The position numbers and the translations under genes were made by a program. Positions 1 to 9,572 of a stretch of DNA of 64,000 nucleotides are shown here, in pieces. The notes under the pieces were generated by a model. It saw nothing but the letters and a program-made list of their open reading frames with translations. It made no database searches and was not told the DNA's origin. Within the stretch, counting starts at the first letter, position 1. Every line of letters starts with the position of its first letter. The DNA is taken from the NCBI RefSeq assembly GCF_904846645.1, contig NZ_CAJHBO010000011.1, forward strand, positions 30,974-94,973, given 5' to 3'. Origin of the DNA: Psychrobacter sp. Pi2-1 (lineage in GTDB: Bacteria; Pseudomonadota; Gammaproteobacteria; Pseudomonadales; Moraxellaceae).

Positions 1-75
1 GCTTTTTATTGCAATAATGCTAGACACTATTTACCGAAACTCTGAAGCTATGCAGAGACTATTATATAGAGCCTA

Positions 76-1272
76 TTAGTAATAACGGCATTGGCTTTTC
101 TCGATTTCAGGGCTTTCTTTATATATCTTCAATAATAGCGCGACCATAACCAAGCTAATCAACATAGACGAACCGCCATAACTAAAGAACGGCATAGTCA
201 GACCTTTGGTTGGGATGGCACCCATGTTCATCGCAGCGTTAATAATCGTCTGGGCAATAAATACCACACCAATACCGAAAGCAGTATAGCTCATGCGCAT
301 CTGGCGGCGTTTGAGCGCGTTGTAACTGATACGCATCGCACTACCGATGATCAGCGCTTCAAGTATCAGCACCATGCTAACCCCGACGAACCCTAACTCT
401 TCACCCGTAATGGCTAATAGGAAATCCGTGTGCGCCTCAGGCAAATGCGACAGTTTCTGTACACTTTCGCCATAGCCAACACCCGTGAACTGCCCACGAC
501 CAAAGGCGATCAAACTACGTGCGAGCTGATAATCAGTATCTTGTACATCGTCAAATGGATCCATAAACGACATCACACGCACCAGTCGGTACTCTGCCGT
601 AGTCACCATCAACACTGCACCACCAACAGCAGCAGCACCCAAGGCTAAGAAGTGCTTATAAGGTGCTCCAGCAATATAAAAAATCGCGAACAGCGTACCA
701 ATAATGACGACAAAAGAACCAAAATCCGGCTGCGATAATAGCAGTATCGTTATCAGCGCCACTACCAGCATAATTCGCAAGAAGCCATCTAAGCCATTAC
801 GAACTTCAAAAGATCGGCGCACCACAAAGTCAGATACAAATACAATCATGACCAGTTTGGCCAACTCAGCTACCTGAAAGTTAAAGCCGCCTACCGTAAG
901 CCAGCGCTTAGAACCATTAATTGGCGTACTAAACAACGTAGCAACAAGTAATAGCCCTGTGATGCCTAACAAAGCAAACTGAGTCTCGGTCTTATAAAGT
1001 GTGCGTAAAGACACGCCATAATAAGGAATGACCGCAACGATTAAACCAATCGTCATATACAACAGCTGGTTTTTGAAAAAATATAGCTCGGTCATACCGC
1101 GGCTAAGCGCAAAAGGGATAGAAGCAGAAGCAACCATCAGCAGACTAAGCACCATCATACAGCCGACGCTTGATAACAAAATTGCGCGTGCTGATGGCAT
1201 AGACAGAACACCGTCTGAGCCAGAGGTTTGCTTGGTTTGGGGCGAGGAACGAAAAAAAGAAGAGAGCGCCAT
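76..1272 (-). CDS. ftsW: FtsW, lipid II polymerase / division SEDS protein
   Basis: FtsW is the SEDS-family septal peptidoglycan glycosyltransferase that works with the FtsI transpeptidase at the inner membrane. The protein has a short cytoplasmic N-terminus and about ten hydrophobic segments. It carries the SEDS hallmarks: 'PDFGS' in the middle, then 'AHTDFLLAITGEELGF', and near the C-terminus 'GLTMPFFSYGGSSM'. The length (about 398 residues from the ATG at 1272) is normal. A GTG at 1323 would add 17 residues; neither start has a convincing Shine-Dalgarno, so the start is uncertain. It lies 277 bp downstream of murD in the same orientation, as in other dcw clusters. The gene that would follow (murG in E. 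coli) is beyond the window edge. Identity is very secure against RodA because of the murD context. Confidence 0.96.
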   Translation of the reverse strand: MALSSFFRSSPQTKQTSGSDGVLSMPSARAILLSSVGCMMVLSLLMVASASIPFALSRGMTELYFFKNQLLYMTIGLIVAVIPYYGVSLRTLYKTETQFALLGITGLLLVATLFSTPINGSKRWLTVGGFNFQVAELAKLVMIVFVSDFVVRRSFEVRNGLDGFLRIMLVVALITILLLSQPDFGSFVVIIGTLFAIFYIAGAPYKHFLALGAAAVGGAVLMVTTAEYRLVRVMSFMDPFDDVQDTDYQLARSLIAFGRGQFTGVGYGESVQKLSHLPEAHTDFLLAITGEELGFVGVSMVLILEALIIGSAMRISYNALKRRQMRMSYTAFGIGVVFIAQTIINAAMNMGAIPTKGLTMPFFSYGGSSMLISLVMVALLLKIYKESPEIEKSQCRYY

Positions 1273-1549
1273 AATTTTATATACACTAACAAACGAAAAA
1301 ACACGGCGTCTATGAAACGCCACCGTTTAAAAAATCATAAAGTAAATCGTACTAGATAGATGCTAGAAAGCCCTTAACCCTCGGCAAACGCCTTAGCTAG
1401 CACCTATTTTAGTAATCAGGATTATATGCTTGACAGTAGCAGCAATCTATAAGCAAAACAATCATTTATCCAGAAAATACTGGCTGTTGCTAAAGGTGCG
1501 ATATGCGCTATGCCAATCTATATAGCTGATTGATATATTCGGCTACCTA

Positions 1550-2974
1550 TTAAGCTTCTGATTGTGCAGTATCTAATTGATTGACCAGTTGGCTAAAGTG
1601 CTCACCGCGAGCCGCATAACCACTATATTGGTCAAAGCTAGCACAGGCAGGTGACAACAATACAGCCTGTACTTGCGATAAACTACTGGTAGTGACTTGT
1701 TGAATAGTCGCAAACGCATTCTCTAATGTCTGACACTGATGTAGCGCAACATCATCACTCAATTTCGCCGCTCTTAGATGTTGTTCAATCTGCTGACCAT
1801 CCTCACCAATAAACAAGACTTGGCTCACATATTGATTGATAAAAGGCGTTAATTCACCAAACTGTTGCCCTTTGCCTTGCCCGCCTAAGATCAATAATAG
1901 CTTACCGTCTTTTGGCGCATAGACTGCACCCAAGCCTTCGATAGCGGCCATGGTCGAACCAATATTGGTGCCTTTAGAATCATTGAAGTAATCAATACCA
2001 GCAGCATTAGCCACATATTGGCAGCGGTGCTCAAGACCTGTGAACTGCTGCAAAGTGGTTAGCATGCTCTCTAGCGGTAATCCTGCAAGCTCACCAAGTG
2101 CCAGAGCCGCTTGAGCATTCAGTAGATTATGACGACCTTTAATCAACAGTTTGTCTGCCGACAGTAATCGTTCTGTACCACGAGCAAGATGAGTTTGGCC
2201 TTCTGTGTCGGTAATCAGACCATACTGACCTTTATCAGGGGCATGAATACCCGTACTAATTCTCGGTAGGTTGTCTGCGACCAATGGACGAGTAAGTGCA
2301 TCTTCGCGGTTAATCATCACCGATTTAGCACCTTGGAAGATACGGTGTTTGGCTTGATGGTAACCGAGCATATCTCCATGACGATCTAAATGATCAGGCG
2401 ACATATTGAGCACAGTCGCTACTTTTGCGCCCAAGTTGGTGACGGTTTCTAATTGGAAACTAGACAGCTCAAGCACCGCAAGTTCCATATCAGAATTATC
2501 TAGCAATGTTAAAGCTGGTACACCGATATTGCCGCCGACACCCACATTAACGCCAGCATCCGCTGCCATTTGGCCGACTAACGTAGTGACCGTACTTTTG
2601 GCATTAGAACCTGTAATCGCTACGATGGGTACGGTACACGCTTCACAGAACAGTTGAATATCACTAACTACAGGAATATTGGCTTGGCGAGCAGCAGCCA
2701 CAGCGTCAGTCTCAAGAGAAATACCTGGGCTAATAATAATACGTGCCGCTTGCTGCAATAAATCGGCATCTATCCCACCAAACTGACGAATCTCAATCTC
2801 GGCTGGCAACTTATCGGCCAATTTAGGGGTAACTTGAGCATCAGTGACTGCGACTTGATAGCCTTGTTTGGCCAGATAATGCGCGACTGACAATCCAGAC
2901 TGCCCCAAACCGACCACGACTTGTAGACCACTACCCTTATGAAGTAAGGCTTCTGTTGCTGTATTAGTGGTCAT
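1550..2974 (-). CDS. murD: MurD, UDP-MurNAc-L-Ala:D-Glu ligase
   Basis: This cytoplasmic Mur ligase adds D-glutamate to UDP-MurNAc-L-alanine using ATP. The N-terminal Rossmann part starts with 'VVGLGQSGLSVAHYL'. The ATP loop is 'ITGSNAKSTVTTLV', followed by 'NMSPDHLDRHGDM' and, in the C-terminal half, 'YFNDSKGTN', which are MurD-type signatures. At 474 residues it is slightly longer than E. coli MurD (438), mostly through the N-terminal leader and small insertions. The ATG at 2974 is preceded by an AGAAGGA-type ribosome binding site. It is the first gene of the short murD-ftsW block and is separated from mraY by 11.3 kb, unlike the contiguous mraY-murD order of E. coli. The 667-bp upstream gap presumably holds its own promoter. 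Confidence 0.97.
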   Translation of the reverse strand: MTTNTATEALLHKGSGLQVVVGLGQSGLSVAHYLAKQGYQVAVTDAQVTPKLADKLPAEIEIRQFGGIDADLLQQAARIIISPGISLETDAVAAARQANIPVVSDIQLFCEACTVPIVAITGSNAKSTVTTLVGQMAADAGVNVGVGGNIGVPALTLLDNSDMELAVLELSSFQLETVTNLGAKVATVLNMSPDHLDRHGDMLGYHQAKHRIFQGAKSVMINREDALTRPLVADNLPRISTGIHAPDKGQYGLITDTEGQTHLARGTERLLSADKLLIKGRHNLLNAQAALALGELAGLPLESMLTTLQQFTGLEHRCQYVANAAGIDYFNDSKGTNIGSTMAAIEGLGAVYAPKDGKLLLILGGQGKGQQFGELTPFINQYVSQVLFIGEDGQQIEQHLRAAKLSDDVALHQCQTLENAFATIQQVTTSSLSQVQAVLLSPACASFDQYSGYAARGEHFSQLVNQLDTAQSEA

Positions 2975-3681
2975 ATCTATTCCTTCTATTAAACGAGAAA
3001 AGTTGTAACAAATAAACTTGTTGTATAGCGATTCTAATCGACGCCGCTAAGATGTGAAGCATCTTAACGCCATCGTTCAGATTTCGGTACTGATTTTTTA
3101 TGAGTTTATGCTATTATTCGCCTGTTTTTATATTAAGTGGCTAATGCTATAATAGTCAGCTTGATTAATATTTATCAGTATTTTGCTGAGCACATTGCTC
3201 AAGCATTTTAGTTTAGCATGTTGTCACATTTATCGCGCGATTGTCACGCCTCTTCATCAACGATTCTCGTCGTGATAAGGGTGTATCAGACAATTTTGGT
3301 AATTTGACGAGTGATATATCACCTTCTACTACAGCAAGTGATTGCTGATTCTATATATTATTGTAGGTACATCTATCTAGTTGCCTATTTTAAGCAATCT
3401 TTTAAAAAATATTTTTAGGTAATTTACTGCCCTTATCATCGTATTGATTATTGATGAGCGTATTTTTGATACCAAAAAAATCAGTAGATACTTTGGTTAT
3501 TAGTTAGATACCTCAGTTATTAGTTAAATATCTTGGTTATTAGTTTCTCACAATCCAACACAGCAACATGACCTAGTGCATGTTGAAGTAAAAGAAAAAT
3601 GAATAGCTATTATTAGCGACGCGATCATTTTATAAATGAGTAATGATTACTTTTTTGCCTCTAACCCTATGTAGTTTACTT
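2975..3681. other. Divergent intergenic region murD / sulP
   Basis: About 670-700 bp of AT-rich DNA separates the divergent murD and sulP genes. I see no open frame with coding character on either strand. It should hold promoters for both genes, but I could not pick a convincing -35/-10 pair. It also contains a 3 x 20 bp tandem repeat at 3487-3546, listed separately. Confidence 0.6.
3487..3546. repeat. 3 x 20 bp imperfect direct repeat upstream of sulP
   Basis: Three adjacent 20-base units (3487-3506, 3507-3526, 3527-3546) share the pattern GATAC(T/C)T(T/C)(G/A)GTTATTAGTTA, with a few substitutions in each. The array ends about 96-135 bp before the sulP start, depending on which start is used. 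It could be an array of regulator binding sites or a degenerate minisatellite; nothing in the sequence decides between these. Confidence 0.8.
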
Positions 3682-5181
3682 ATGACATCTTTTATTGATA
3701 ACTTGCGTGACGAGTGGTTTTCCAATGTTCGCGGCGACGTTTTATCGGGTTTGGTTGTAGCCCTAGCCCTTATTCCAGAAGCCATTGCCTTTTCTATTAT
3801 CGCTGGTGTTGATCCAAAGGTTGGCTTATATGCCTCATTTTGTATCGCGGTAGTGATCAGTTTTGTCGGTGGTCGTCCAGGTATGATTTCGGCGGCGACT
3901 GGCGCTATGGCACTGGTCATGGTCGACTTGGTTGCTGACCATGGTCTGCAATATTTGCTTGCCGCAACTTTGCTTTGCGGTGCCATTCAGGTCGTAATGG
4001 GCATTTTAAAGCTTGGTAATCTGATGCGCTTTGTCTCTCGCTCAGTGGTTATCGGTTTCGTCAACGCTCTAGCAATATTGATCTTTGCCGCGCAATTACC
4101 AGAACTGAACCCAATGACTGAGCGTGTTGGCATGACTGTTTATATCATGACGGCAGCTGGTTTGGCGATTATTTATCTGTTTCCACTTATTCCTAAAATC
4201 GGTCGCATCGTTCCTTCACCGCTTATTTGTATTGTAGGTTTGACCGCTGTTGCAATGTATATGAATCTTGATATTCGCAACGTTGGCAGCATGGGTGATT
4301 TGCCAGATTCATTACCAGTATTCTTGTTACCTGACATTCCATTAAACCTAAATACCTTGCTGATTATTGCGCCCTATTCTATCGCGCTTGCCATCGTCGG
4401 TCTTTTAGAGTCTATGATGACAGCGACGATCGTCGATGAATTGACCGATACACCAAGTGATAAAAACAAAGAGTGTCGTGGTCAAGGTATGGCCAACGTT
4501 GTGTCAGGTTTCTTTGGTGGTATGGCAGGCTGTGCGATGATTGGCCAATCAATGATCAACGTCAAATCTGGTGGTCGTACACGTCTATCTACTTTGATGG
4601 CTGGTGTTGTTCTTCTTATTATGGTCGTGTTCTTGAGCGAATGGGTCAGTCAAATTCCAATGGCAGCCTTAGTTGCAGTCATGATTATGGTATCGATTGG
4701 TACGTTTAACTGGCAATCTATTCGCGAGTTTAAGACGCATCCCATGTCGTTTAATATCGTAATGCTGGCGACTGTATTGACTACTGTCTTTACTCACAAT
4801 TTAGCTTACGGTGTCGGCGTAGGTGTCTTACTATCTGCCTTGGCATTTGCTAATAAAATTGGTCAGTTCTTAACCATTTTTAGTGAATATGATGACAGCA
4901 GCAATACCCGCTACTATTATGTTCAAGGGCAGGTATTCTTTGCCTCTACCACCCAGTTCTTGCATAGTTTCGATACCAAAGAGGCTGTAGATAGTATTCA
5001 GATTGATGTAAGCCAAGCACATTTTTGGGATGTTAGCGCTGTTGATACCTTGGACAAGCTAGTGATGCGCTTGCAACGTGAAGGTATTGATGTCAAAGTG
5101 GTAGGACTCAACAATGCGAGTCGAACACTGATTGATCGCTTCTCTGTTCATGACCGCCGAGACATTGGCTTGTTAGACTAG
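3682..5181 (+). CDS. SulP/SLC26 family anion transporter with STAS domain
   Basis: This is an inner-membrane SulP transporter, of the family that moves sulfate, bicarbonate or dicarboxylates. The N-terminal signature '[18 protein letters not shown]' opens the membrane domain, and '[17 protein letters not shown]' is the conserved SulP segment in the middle. After about 390 residues of membrane helices comes a C-terminal cytoplasmic STAS domain with '[14 protein letters not shown]' near residue 460. Total length is about 500 residues, typical for bacterial members. An alternative ATG at 3643 adds 13 hydrophobic residues; I prefer 3682 because the family usually begins just before 'LRDEWFSN', but no strong ribosome binding site distinguishes them. 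The next gene is a tandem universal stress protein, a common pairing with SulP transporters. The substrate cannot be read from sequence. Confidence 0.9.
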   Translation: MTSFIDNLRDEWFSNVRGDVLSGLVVALALIPEAIAFSIIAGVDPKVGLYASFCIAVVISFVGGRPGMISAATGAMALVMVDLVADHGLQYLLAATLLCGAIQVVMGILKLGNLMRFVSRSVVIGFVNALAILIFAAQLPELNPMTERVGMTVYIMTAAGLAIIYLFPLIPKIGRIVPSPLICIVGLTAVAMYMNLDIRNVGSMGDLPDSLPVFLLPDIPLNLNTLLIIAPYSIALAIVGLLESMMTATIVDELTDTPSDKNKECRGQGMANVVSGFFGGMAGCAMIGQSMINVKSGGRTRLSTLMAGVVLLIMVVFLSEWVSQIPMAALVAVMIMVSIGTFNWQSIREFKTHPMSFNIVMLATVLTTVFTHNLAYGVGVGVLLSALAFANKIGQFLTIFSEYDDSSNTRYYYVQGQVFFASTTQFLHSFDTKEAVDSIQIDVSQAHFWDVSAVDTLDKLVMRLQREGIDVKVVGLNNASRTLIDRFSVHDRRDIGLLD

Positions 5182-5276
5182 GCGAAACTGCTAAGCGAAT
5201 CTACGCGGTTGCCATGTGGCTATATTCTTAGTCTATGGCTAATATATCGGATATTAATAGACAGTTATATTGGTAA

Positions 5277-5312
5277 AAGGGTTGGATGTATTTTTCATAC
5301 GCCAACCCTAAA
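5277..5312 (+). terminator. Hairpin between sulP and usp (weak terminator or processing site)
   Basis: GGGTTGG pairs with CCAACCC, with further GTAT/ATAC pairing inside, around a TTTTTC loop. It is not followed directly by a U-run, so it may attenuate read-through into the next gene and is not a clear terminator. Confidence 0.4.
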
Positions 5313-5355
5313 CTAAGATAGCAGATTTTTATTATTAAAATGATGTGGTCGTTTT

Positions 5356-6210
5356 ATGAGTAATTTAAAACCAGATAGTGTGATTGCTTGCTTGGACTGT
5401 CCTGATCATGTTCAAGCGGTACTAGAGGCCAGTATGTGGGCTTCTATTCGCCTGCGCGCGCCTGTTGGCTTATTGCACTCGATGCCAAGCTTGCAGCAAA
5501 AAGCCGCTATTAATTACTCTGGTTGCCTCAATATTGATGACGAAAATGCTTTGCTCGAACAGTTCACATCCAAAGAGCATCTGAGCAACTGTGAGCTAAA
5601 GGCACAGGGCCGATTGCTATTATCTCAAGCAACCTCGTATTGTGAACAGCAACGCCATAAGCTAAAGACATATACACTGCATCGTCATGAGAACCTCAAT
5701 CAGAGCATTGATTACGTCGATGACCAAGCACAATTGATCGTTATAGGTCACCATGTCACCTGCAAATCAACACTGAGCCAACTCATTCGAGTCAGTCACT
5801 GCCCCATTTTGGTGACACATGCACCATTTTTGCCCCCTACTACCGCTTTATTTGCGTTTGATAACAGTCTAACGTGCCATAAACTACTAAATTGGCTGTG
5901 TAAAACGCCACTGGTGCGTGCACTAACGGTTCATATTGTGATGGTCGGCAAGGAAACTTCTGATAACTGTGATGCGTTGCGTGAAGCCTATGCCAAGCTC
6001 AAACAGGCGGGTATCAAATCCAAAAAGACATTGCTTGACTGCCGTGATGTTGCAGCGGCTTTGAACTACTATCAAAATCAGCATGATATCGGTTTACTTA
6101 TGACTGGGGCTTTTGGCCAATCTCGTCTCCGCGAATTACTACAAGGTAGCGATACAAAAAAGCTATTGGTCAGCACAAAAACCCCTTATCTATTGTTTCC
6201 TAAAGCCTAA
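5356..6210 (+). CDS. Tandem-domain universal stress protein (UspA superfamily)
   Basis: A 284-residue cytoplasmic protein that reads as two UspA-like halves: residues 1-150 starting 'SVIACLDCPDHVQAVLEA', and residues 155-284 containing 'TALFAFDNSLTCHKLLNWL'. The C-terminal half ends with 'LLMTGAFGQSRLRELLQGS', the Usp segment near the nucleotide-binding loop; the classical G-2x-G-9x-G(S/T) pattern is only partly kept (GAFGQSR). Tandem Usp proteins of this size often sit downstream of SulP transporters, as here (175 bp after it, same strand). The precise role is unknown; a part in stress survival or in modulating the transporter is inference from context only. Confidence 0.82.
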   Translation: MSNLKPDSVIACLDCPDHVQAVLEASMWASIRLRAPVGLLHSMPSLQQKAAINYSGCLNIDDENALLEQFTSKEHLSNCELKAQGRLLLSQATSYCEQQRHKLKTYTLHRHENLNQSIDYVDDQAQLIVIGHHVTCKSTLSQLIRVSHCPILVTHAPFLPPTTALFAFDNSLTCHKLLNWLCKTPLVRALTVHIVMVGKETSDNCDALREAYAKLKQAGIKSKKTLLDCRDVAAALNYYQNQHDIGLLMTGAFGQSRLRELLQGSDTKKLLVSTKTPYLLFPKA

Positions 6211-6423
6211 CGACGTATATATAAACACGCCCAAACCCTTTATTTACCTAAGCCCAGGGGTCTGACTACTATGTTAGGCTCTGCCGCTTATCTCTATTTT
6301 CTCTCTACCTTTCCGCCATTCATCTTTGATACGCTTGCATGAAAAGGCCAAGCTAACGACCAAACTCAAGTTAGCAAATCGTCACATGAAATAAAGGGAT
6401 AGCCTCCCCAAGCACTCAAAAAG

Positions 6424-6452
6424 TTGGTTATAATAAAGTTTTCGTTAACCAA
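6424..6452. promoter_or_regulatory. Inverted repeat upstream of the glnK promoter (possible operator)
   Basis: TTGGTTA (6424-6430) is mirrored by TAACCAA (6446-6452) with a 15-bp spacer. It lies about 135 bp upstream of the sigma-54-like element, a distance at which an NtrC-type activator could act. The sequence does not match the usual NtrC consensus well, so the assignment to any regulator is speculative. Confidence 0.3.
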
Positions 6453-6587
6453 ACGCTAAAGATTGATTCACCTTTATTATGCTTGTAGCGATGGCTCTAA
6501 TCGTTGCATCGTAGCCCATATTCTATGTTACTACTGTCATTACTTTTTAATGAACAATACCAATTCTACCTCCCCCCTTGAGTAGGT

Positions 6588-6602
6588 TGGCACGGTTCTT
6601 GA
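6588..6602 (+). promoter_or_regulatory. Sigma-54-like promoter of glnK-amtB
   Basis: TGGCAC at 6588-6593, five bases, then TTGA at 6599-6602. The ten-base distance from the -24 GG to the -12 dinucleotide is exactly that of RpoN promoters (TGGCAC-N5-TTGC); the only departure is GA instead of GC at -12. It sits about 90 bp before the glnK ATG, as expected for a nitrogen-regulated P-II/ammonium channel operon. Confidence 0.7.
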
Positions 6603-7028
<426 letters not shown>

Positions 7029-7135
7029 ATTTGAAGACCTACCTACGGGCATAAACTTATAGGTACAGACTCTTACAGCATTTTTATCTATCGGTAATGC
7101 CGATATCTATATTATAAATTCAAGGGGGAATTTAA

Positions 7136-8398
7136 ATGGAAAGTCAAATCTTTGAGCTCCAATATGCGCTCGATACGTTTTACTTTTTGATATGTGGTGC
7201 GTTGGTCATGTGGATGGCAGCAGGCTTCACTATGTTAGAGGCTGGACTGGTCCGATCAAAAAATACAGTCGAAATCTTAACCAAAAACGTCGCACTATTT
7301 GCAACGGCTAGTATCATGTATATGGTATGCGGCTATGCGATTATGTATGGTGGCGACCTATTCTTAAGCGGAATTGCAGGCGGTGATACGTTAGTAGAAG
7401 ACGCCTTAGCAGCCTCTGCTGAAAACGGCTTCGGTGGCGACTCTGTCTACTCTGCCGCATCAGACTTTTTCTTCCAAGTGGTCTTTGTAGCGACCTGTAT
7501 GTCAATCGTATCAGGTGCTGTTGCTGAGCGCATGAAACTGTGGTCATTCTTATTATTCGCTGTGGTCATGACCGGTGTTATCTACCCATTAGAAGGTAGC
7601 TGGACATGGGGCGGCAACGATGTCTTTGGTCTATTTAACCTAGGCGACATGGGCTTCTCTGACTTTGCAGGCTCTGGTATTGTACATATGGCAGGTGCAG
7701 CAGCAGCTCTAGCAGGTGTATTGCTCTTAGGCTCACGTAAAGGTAAATATGGCCCTAATGGCGAGATACGCGCTATTCCTGGTGCCAACCTACCATTGGC
7801 GGCACTCGGTACACTAATCTTATGGATGGGTTGGTTCGGTTTCAACGGTGGTTCAGTGCTTAAATTAGGCGACATCGCTAGTGCTAATGCTGTTGCAATG
7901 GTATTCTTGAACACTAATGCTGCTGCTGCTGGCGGTGCTGTCGGTGCCTTAATCTTAGCCCGCATCATCTTTGGTAAAGCGGATCTAACCATGCTTCTAA
8001 ACGGTGTACTAGCAGGTCTAGTTGCCATTACTGCTGAGCCTTCAACTCCTTCTGCATTACAAGCTACTATCTTCGGTGTTATTGCCGGTATCATTGTAGT
8101 GTTATCAATCTTAGCCTTAGACAAAATTAAAATTGATGATCCAGTTGGTGCAATCTCAGTTCACGGTGTGGTCGGTCTATTCGGTCTACTAATCGTACCT
8201 ATTACTAACCCAGCATCTACCTTTATCGGTCAGATTGTGGGTGCTGCAACCATCTTTGCTTGGGTATTCATTGCCAGCTTAGTGGTTTGGTCTATCATCA
8301 AGCTAGTTATCGGTCTACGTATCTCTGAAGAAGACGAGTACGAAGGTGCTGATATTGCAGAATGTGGTATGGAAGCTTACCCAGAATTTATAAGATAA
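7136..8398 (+). CDS. amtB: Ammonium channel AmtB (Amt/MEP/Rh family)
   Basis: An inner-membrane trimeric ammonium channel of 420 residues with about eleven membrane helices. Conserved pore features are visible: 'FFFQVVFVATCMSIVSGAVAER' (gate phenylalanine region), the first twin histidine in 'GIVHMAGAAAALAG', 'WMGWFGFNGGS', and the second twin histidine in 'SVHGVVGLFG'. There is no cleavable signal peptide, unlike E. coli AmtB; the protein starts close to helix 1. A GGGGGAA-type ribosome binding site precedes the ATG. It is co-directional with glnK, whose product plugs AmtB when nitrogen is plentiful. Two hairpin terminators follow the gene. Confidence 0.96.
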   Translation: MESQIFELQYALDTFYFLICGALVMWMAAGFTMLEAGLVRSKNTVEILTKNVALFATASIMYMVCGYAIMYGGDLFLSGIAGGDTLVEDALAASAENGFGGDSVYSAASDFFFQVVFVATCMSIVSGAVAERMKLWSFLLFAVVMTGVIYPLEGSWTWGGNDVFGLFNLGDMGFSDFAGSGIVHMAGAAAALAGVLLLGSRKGKYGPNGEIRAIPGANLPLAALGTLILWMGWFGFNGGSVLKLGDIASANAVAMVFLNTNAAAAGGAVGALILARIIFGKADLTMLLNGVLAGLVAITAEPSTPSALQATIFGVIAGIIVVLSILALDKIKIDDPVGAISVHGVVGLFGLLIVPITNPASTFIGQIVGAATIFAWVFIASLVVWSIIKLVIGLRISEEDEYEGADIAECGMEAYPEFIR

Positions 8399-8433
8399 GC
8401 TCCTTTCAAGTAAGCTAAAGATTGATGTTAAAT

Positions 8434-8470
8434 GCGCTGATACTACCCACTGTAGTATCGGCGTTTATAA
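8434..8470 (+). terminator. Hairpin downstream of amtB
   Basis: CGCTGATACTAC pairs with GTAGTATCGGCG across a 5-base loop, followed by TTTATAATTTT. A plausible first rho-independent terminator for glnK-amtB. Confidence 0.6.
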
Positions 8471-8525
8471 TTTTAGTGTTTAAAGTTCTCCCCTGTTGAA
8501 GCCATAAGCTTAAATCTAAAACGTA

Positions 8526-8565
8526 AAAAATCCCGCGAGACCTTTCGGTAACGCGGGATTTTTAT
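8526..8565. terminator. Bidirectional terminator, amtB / DUF2147 gene
   Basis: AAAAATCCCGCG and CGCGGGATTTTT form a GC-rich stem with A/T runs on both sides, lying between the convergent amtB (+) and DUF2147-like gene (-). It can serve both transcripts. Confidence 0.88.
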
Positions 8566-8592
8566 GTATTACGCTAAAACTAATTTTTTAGT

Positions 8593-8976
8593 TTATTTCT
8601 TTTTCCACTCTTGGCTACGAGAGAATGGTCCGATATAGCCTTTTAGCTTCAATGTGTTGCCGCTTAAGCTTGCAGTCATACGATAGTCTTTGCCTTTTTC
8701 AGGGTCAGTAATCGTACCACCACTATATTTACCACCACCGTCAGCTTTTAGACCTTTAATAATGGTCGTACCAACGTGCTTTTTGCCTTTAGCTGAGTTA
8801 GTAGCAATAAGAGTACCGGTCAACACACCATTTGACTCAGTGATCTTTACCGTACCTTTTGGCTTGCCTTCATCATATGTCTGCCAAGTAGTGTTGGCTA
8901 ATGGGTCAGCGGCGAATGCCATGCTAGCAATACCAATACCAGCAACTGCTAAAGTGGTCTTTGTAAATAATTTCAT
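8593..8976 (-). CDS. Secreted DUF2147-like protein
   Basis: A 127-residue exported protein. It has a signal peptide (MKLFTKTTLAVAGIGIASMA, cut after 'AFA') and a small beta-rich domain with 'WQTYDEGKPKGTVKITESNG' near the start and 'LKLKGYIGPFSRSQEWKK' at the end. The phrase 'W...DE..G...V.I....G.L.G.I' and the terminal 'W.+' are typical of the DUF2147 family of periplasmic proteins, whose function is not established. The start at 8976 is chosen because AGGGAG lies just upstream; an in-frame start at 8997 would spoil the signal peptide. It is monocistronic, convergent with amtB. Family assignment is by eye. Confidence 0.75.
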   Translation of the reverse strand: MKLFTKTTLAVAGIGIASMAFAADPLANTTWQTYDEGKPKGTVKITESNGVLTGTLIATNSAKGKKHVGTTIIKGLKADGGGKYSGGTITDPEKGKDYRMTASLSGNTLKLKGYIGPFSRSQEWKKK

Positions 8977-9237
8977 AGATTGACTCCCTTCATACAATGA
9001 TTACTCGAAACGTTATGTTTCTGTTGTCCTATGCTTATCCTTTGCTAGAACCTTTCATTACGAGCTTTACGGTTTCGACCTTTTTAAATGATAGTTACCA
9101 TTACAACTTATAAGCTTTTGGTTAAAGATTCAAGCGACACAAGCGATGTCTTAACTCATTATAAGCAATTTTTAGGTTTTGCCTAGTAATTTTTTTATAG
9201 TTTCTTATTTCTGTAAAAATAAAACTATATCAAAGAC

Positions 9238-9501
9238 TTATAGGAAAGGATTGTCGATATCTTTATCTAATTGGTCATCATTTTCCTTTGACTTAGCATC
9301 ATTCTTACTATATAGATTTTTATCTGCAAATGCTTGTACGATTTTCCCCGACAGCTCATGTAGCTGTTGGGCTTGGTCGTATCCTAATTCGTCAAAAGTG
9401 AGATCAATATCACCATATATAATAATCTTGTCTTTTTGATTTTCAATGACAAGATCACCAATCTGCATGCTTTGATGGTCGTTGGCGAATGGCTCAATCA
9501 T
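9238..9501 (-). CDS. Small hypothetical cytoplasmic protein
   Basis: An 87-residue acidic protein with no signal peptide or membrane segment. It has a first half of short beta-like stretches ('MQIGDLVIENQKDKIIIYGD'), a helical middle ('DQAQQLHELSGKIVQAF') and a charged, probably disordered tail (K/D/N-rich). The ATG at 9501 is preceded by AAGGAT at the right distance, which supports a real gene despite its size. I do not recognise the family. It stands alone between the DUF2147-like gene and the secreted nuclease, all on the same strand. Confidence 0.65.
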   Translation of the reverse strand: MIEPFANDHQSMQIGDLVIENQKDKIIIYGDIDLTFDELGYDQAQQLHELSGKIVQAFADKNLYSKNDAKSKENDDQLDKDIDNPFL

Positions 9502-9572
9502 TTGATTATCCTTATTATCAGTAACATTTTATTTTTTTCGAAATGAGGCTATTTTTGGGTCTTACTTTCAGC

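Noticed and set aside
1028..1315. Plus-strand 95-codon frame over ftsW
   Set aside because: It lies wholly antisense to ftsW, has no ribosome binding site and no recognisable motif; a shadow frame.
7582..8124. 180-codon frame antisense to amtB
   Set aside because: Ala/Pro-rich translation typical of the reverse of a membrane protein gene; no start context.
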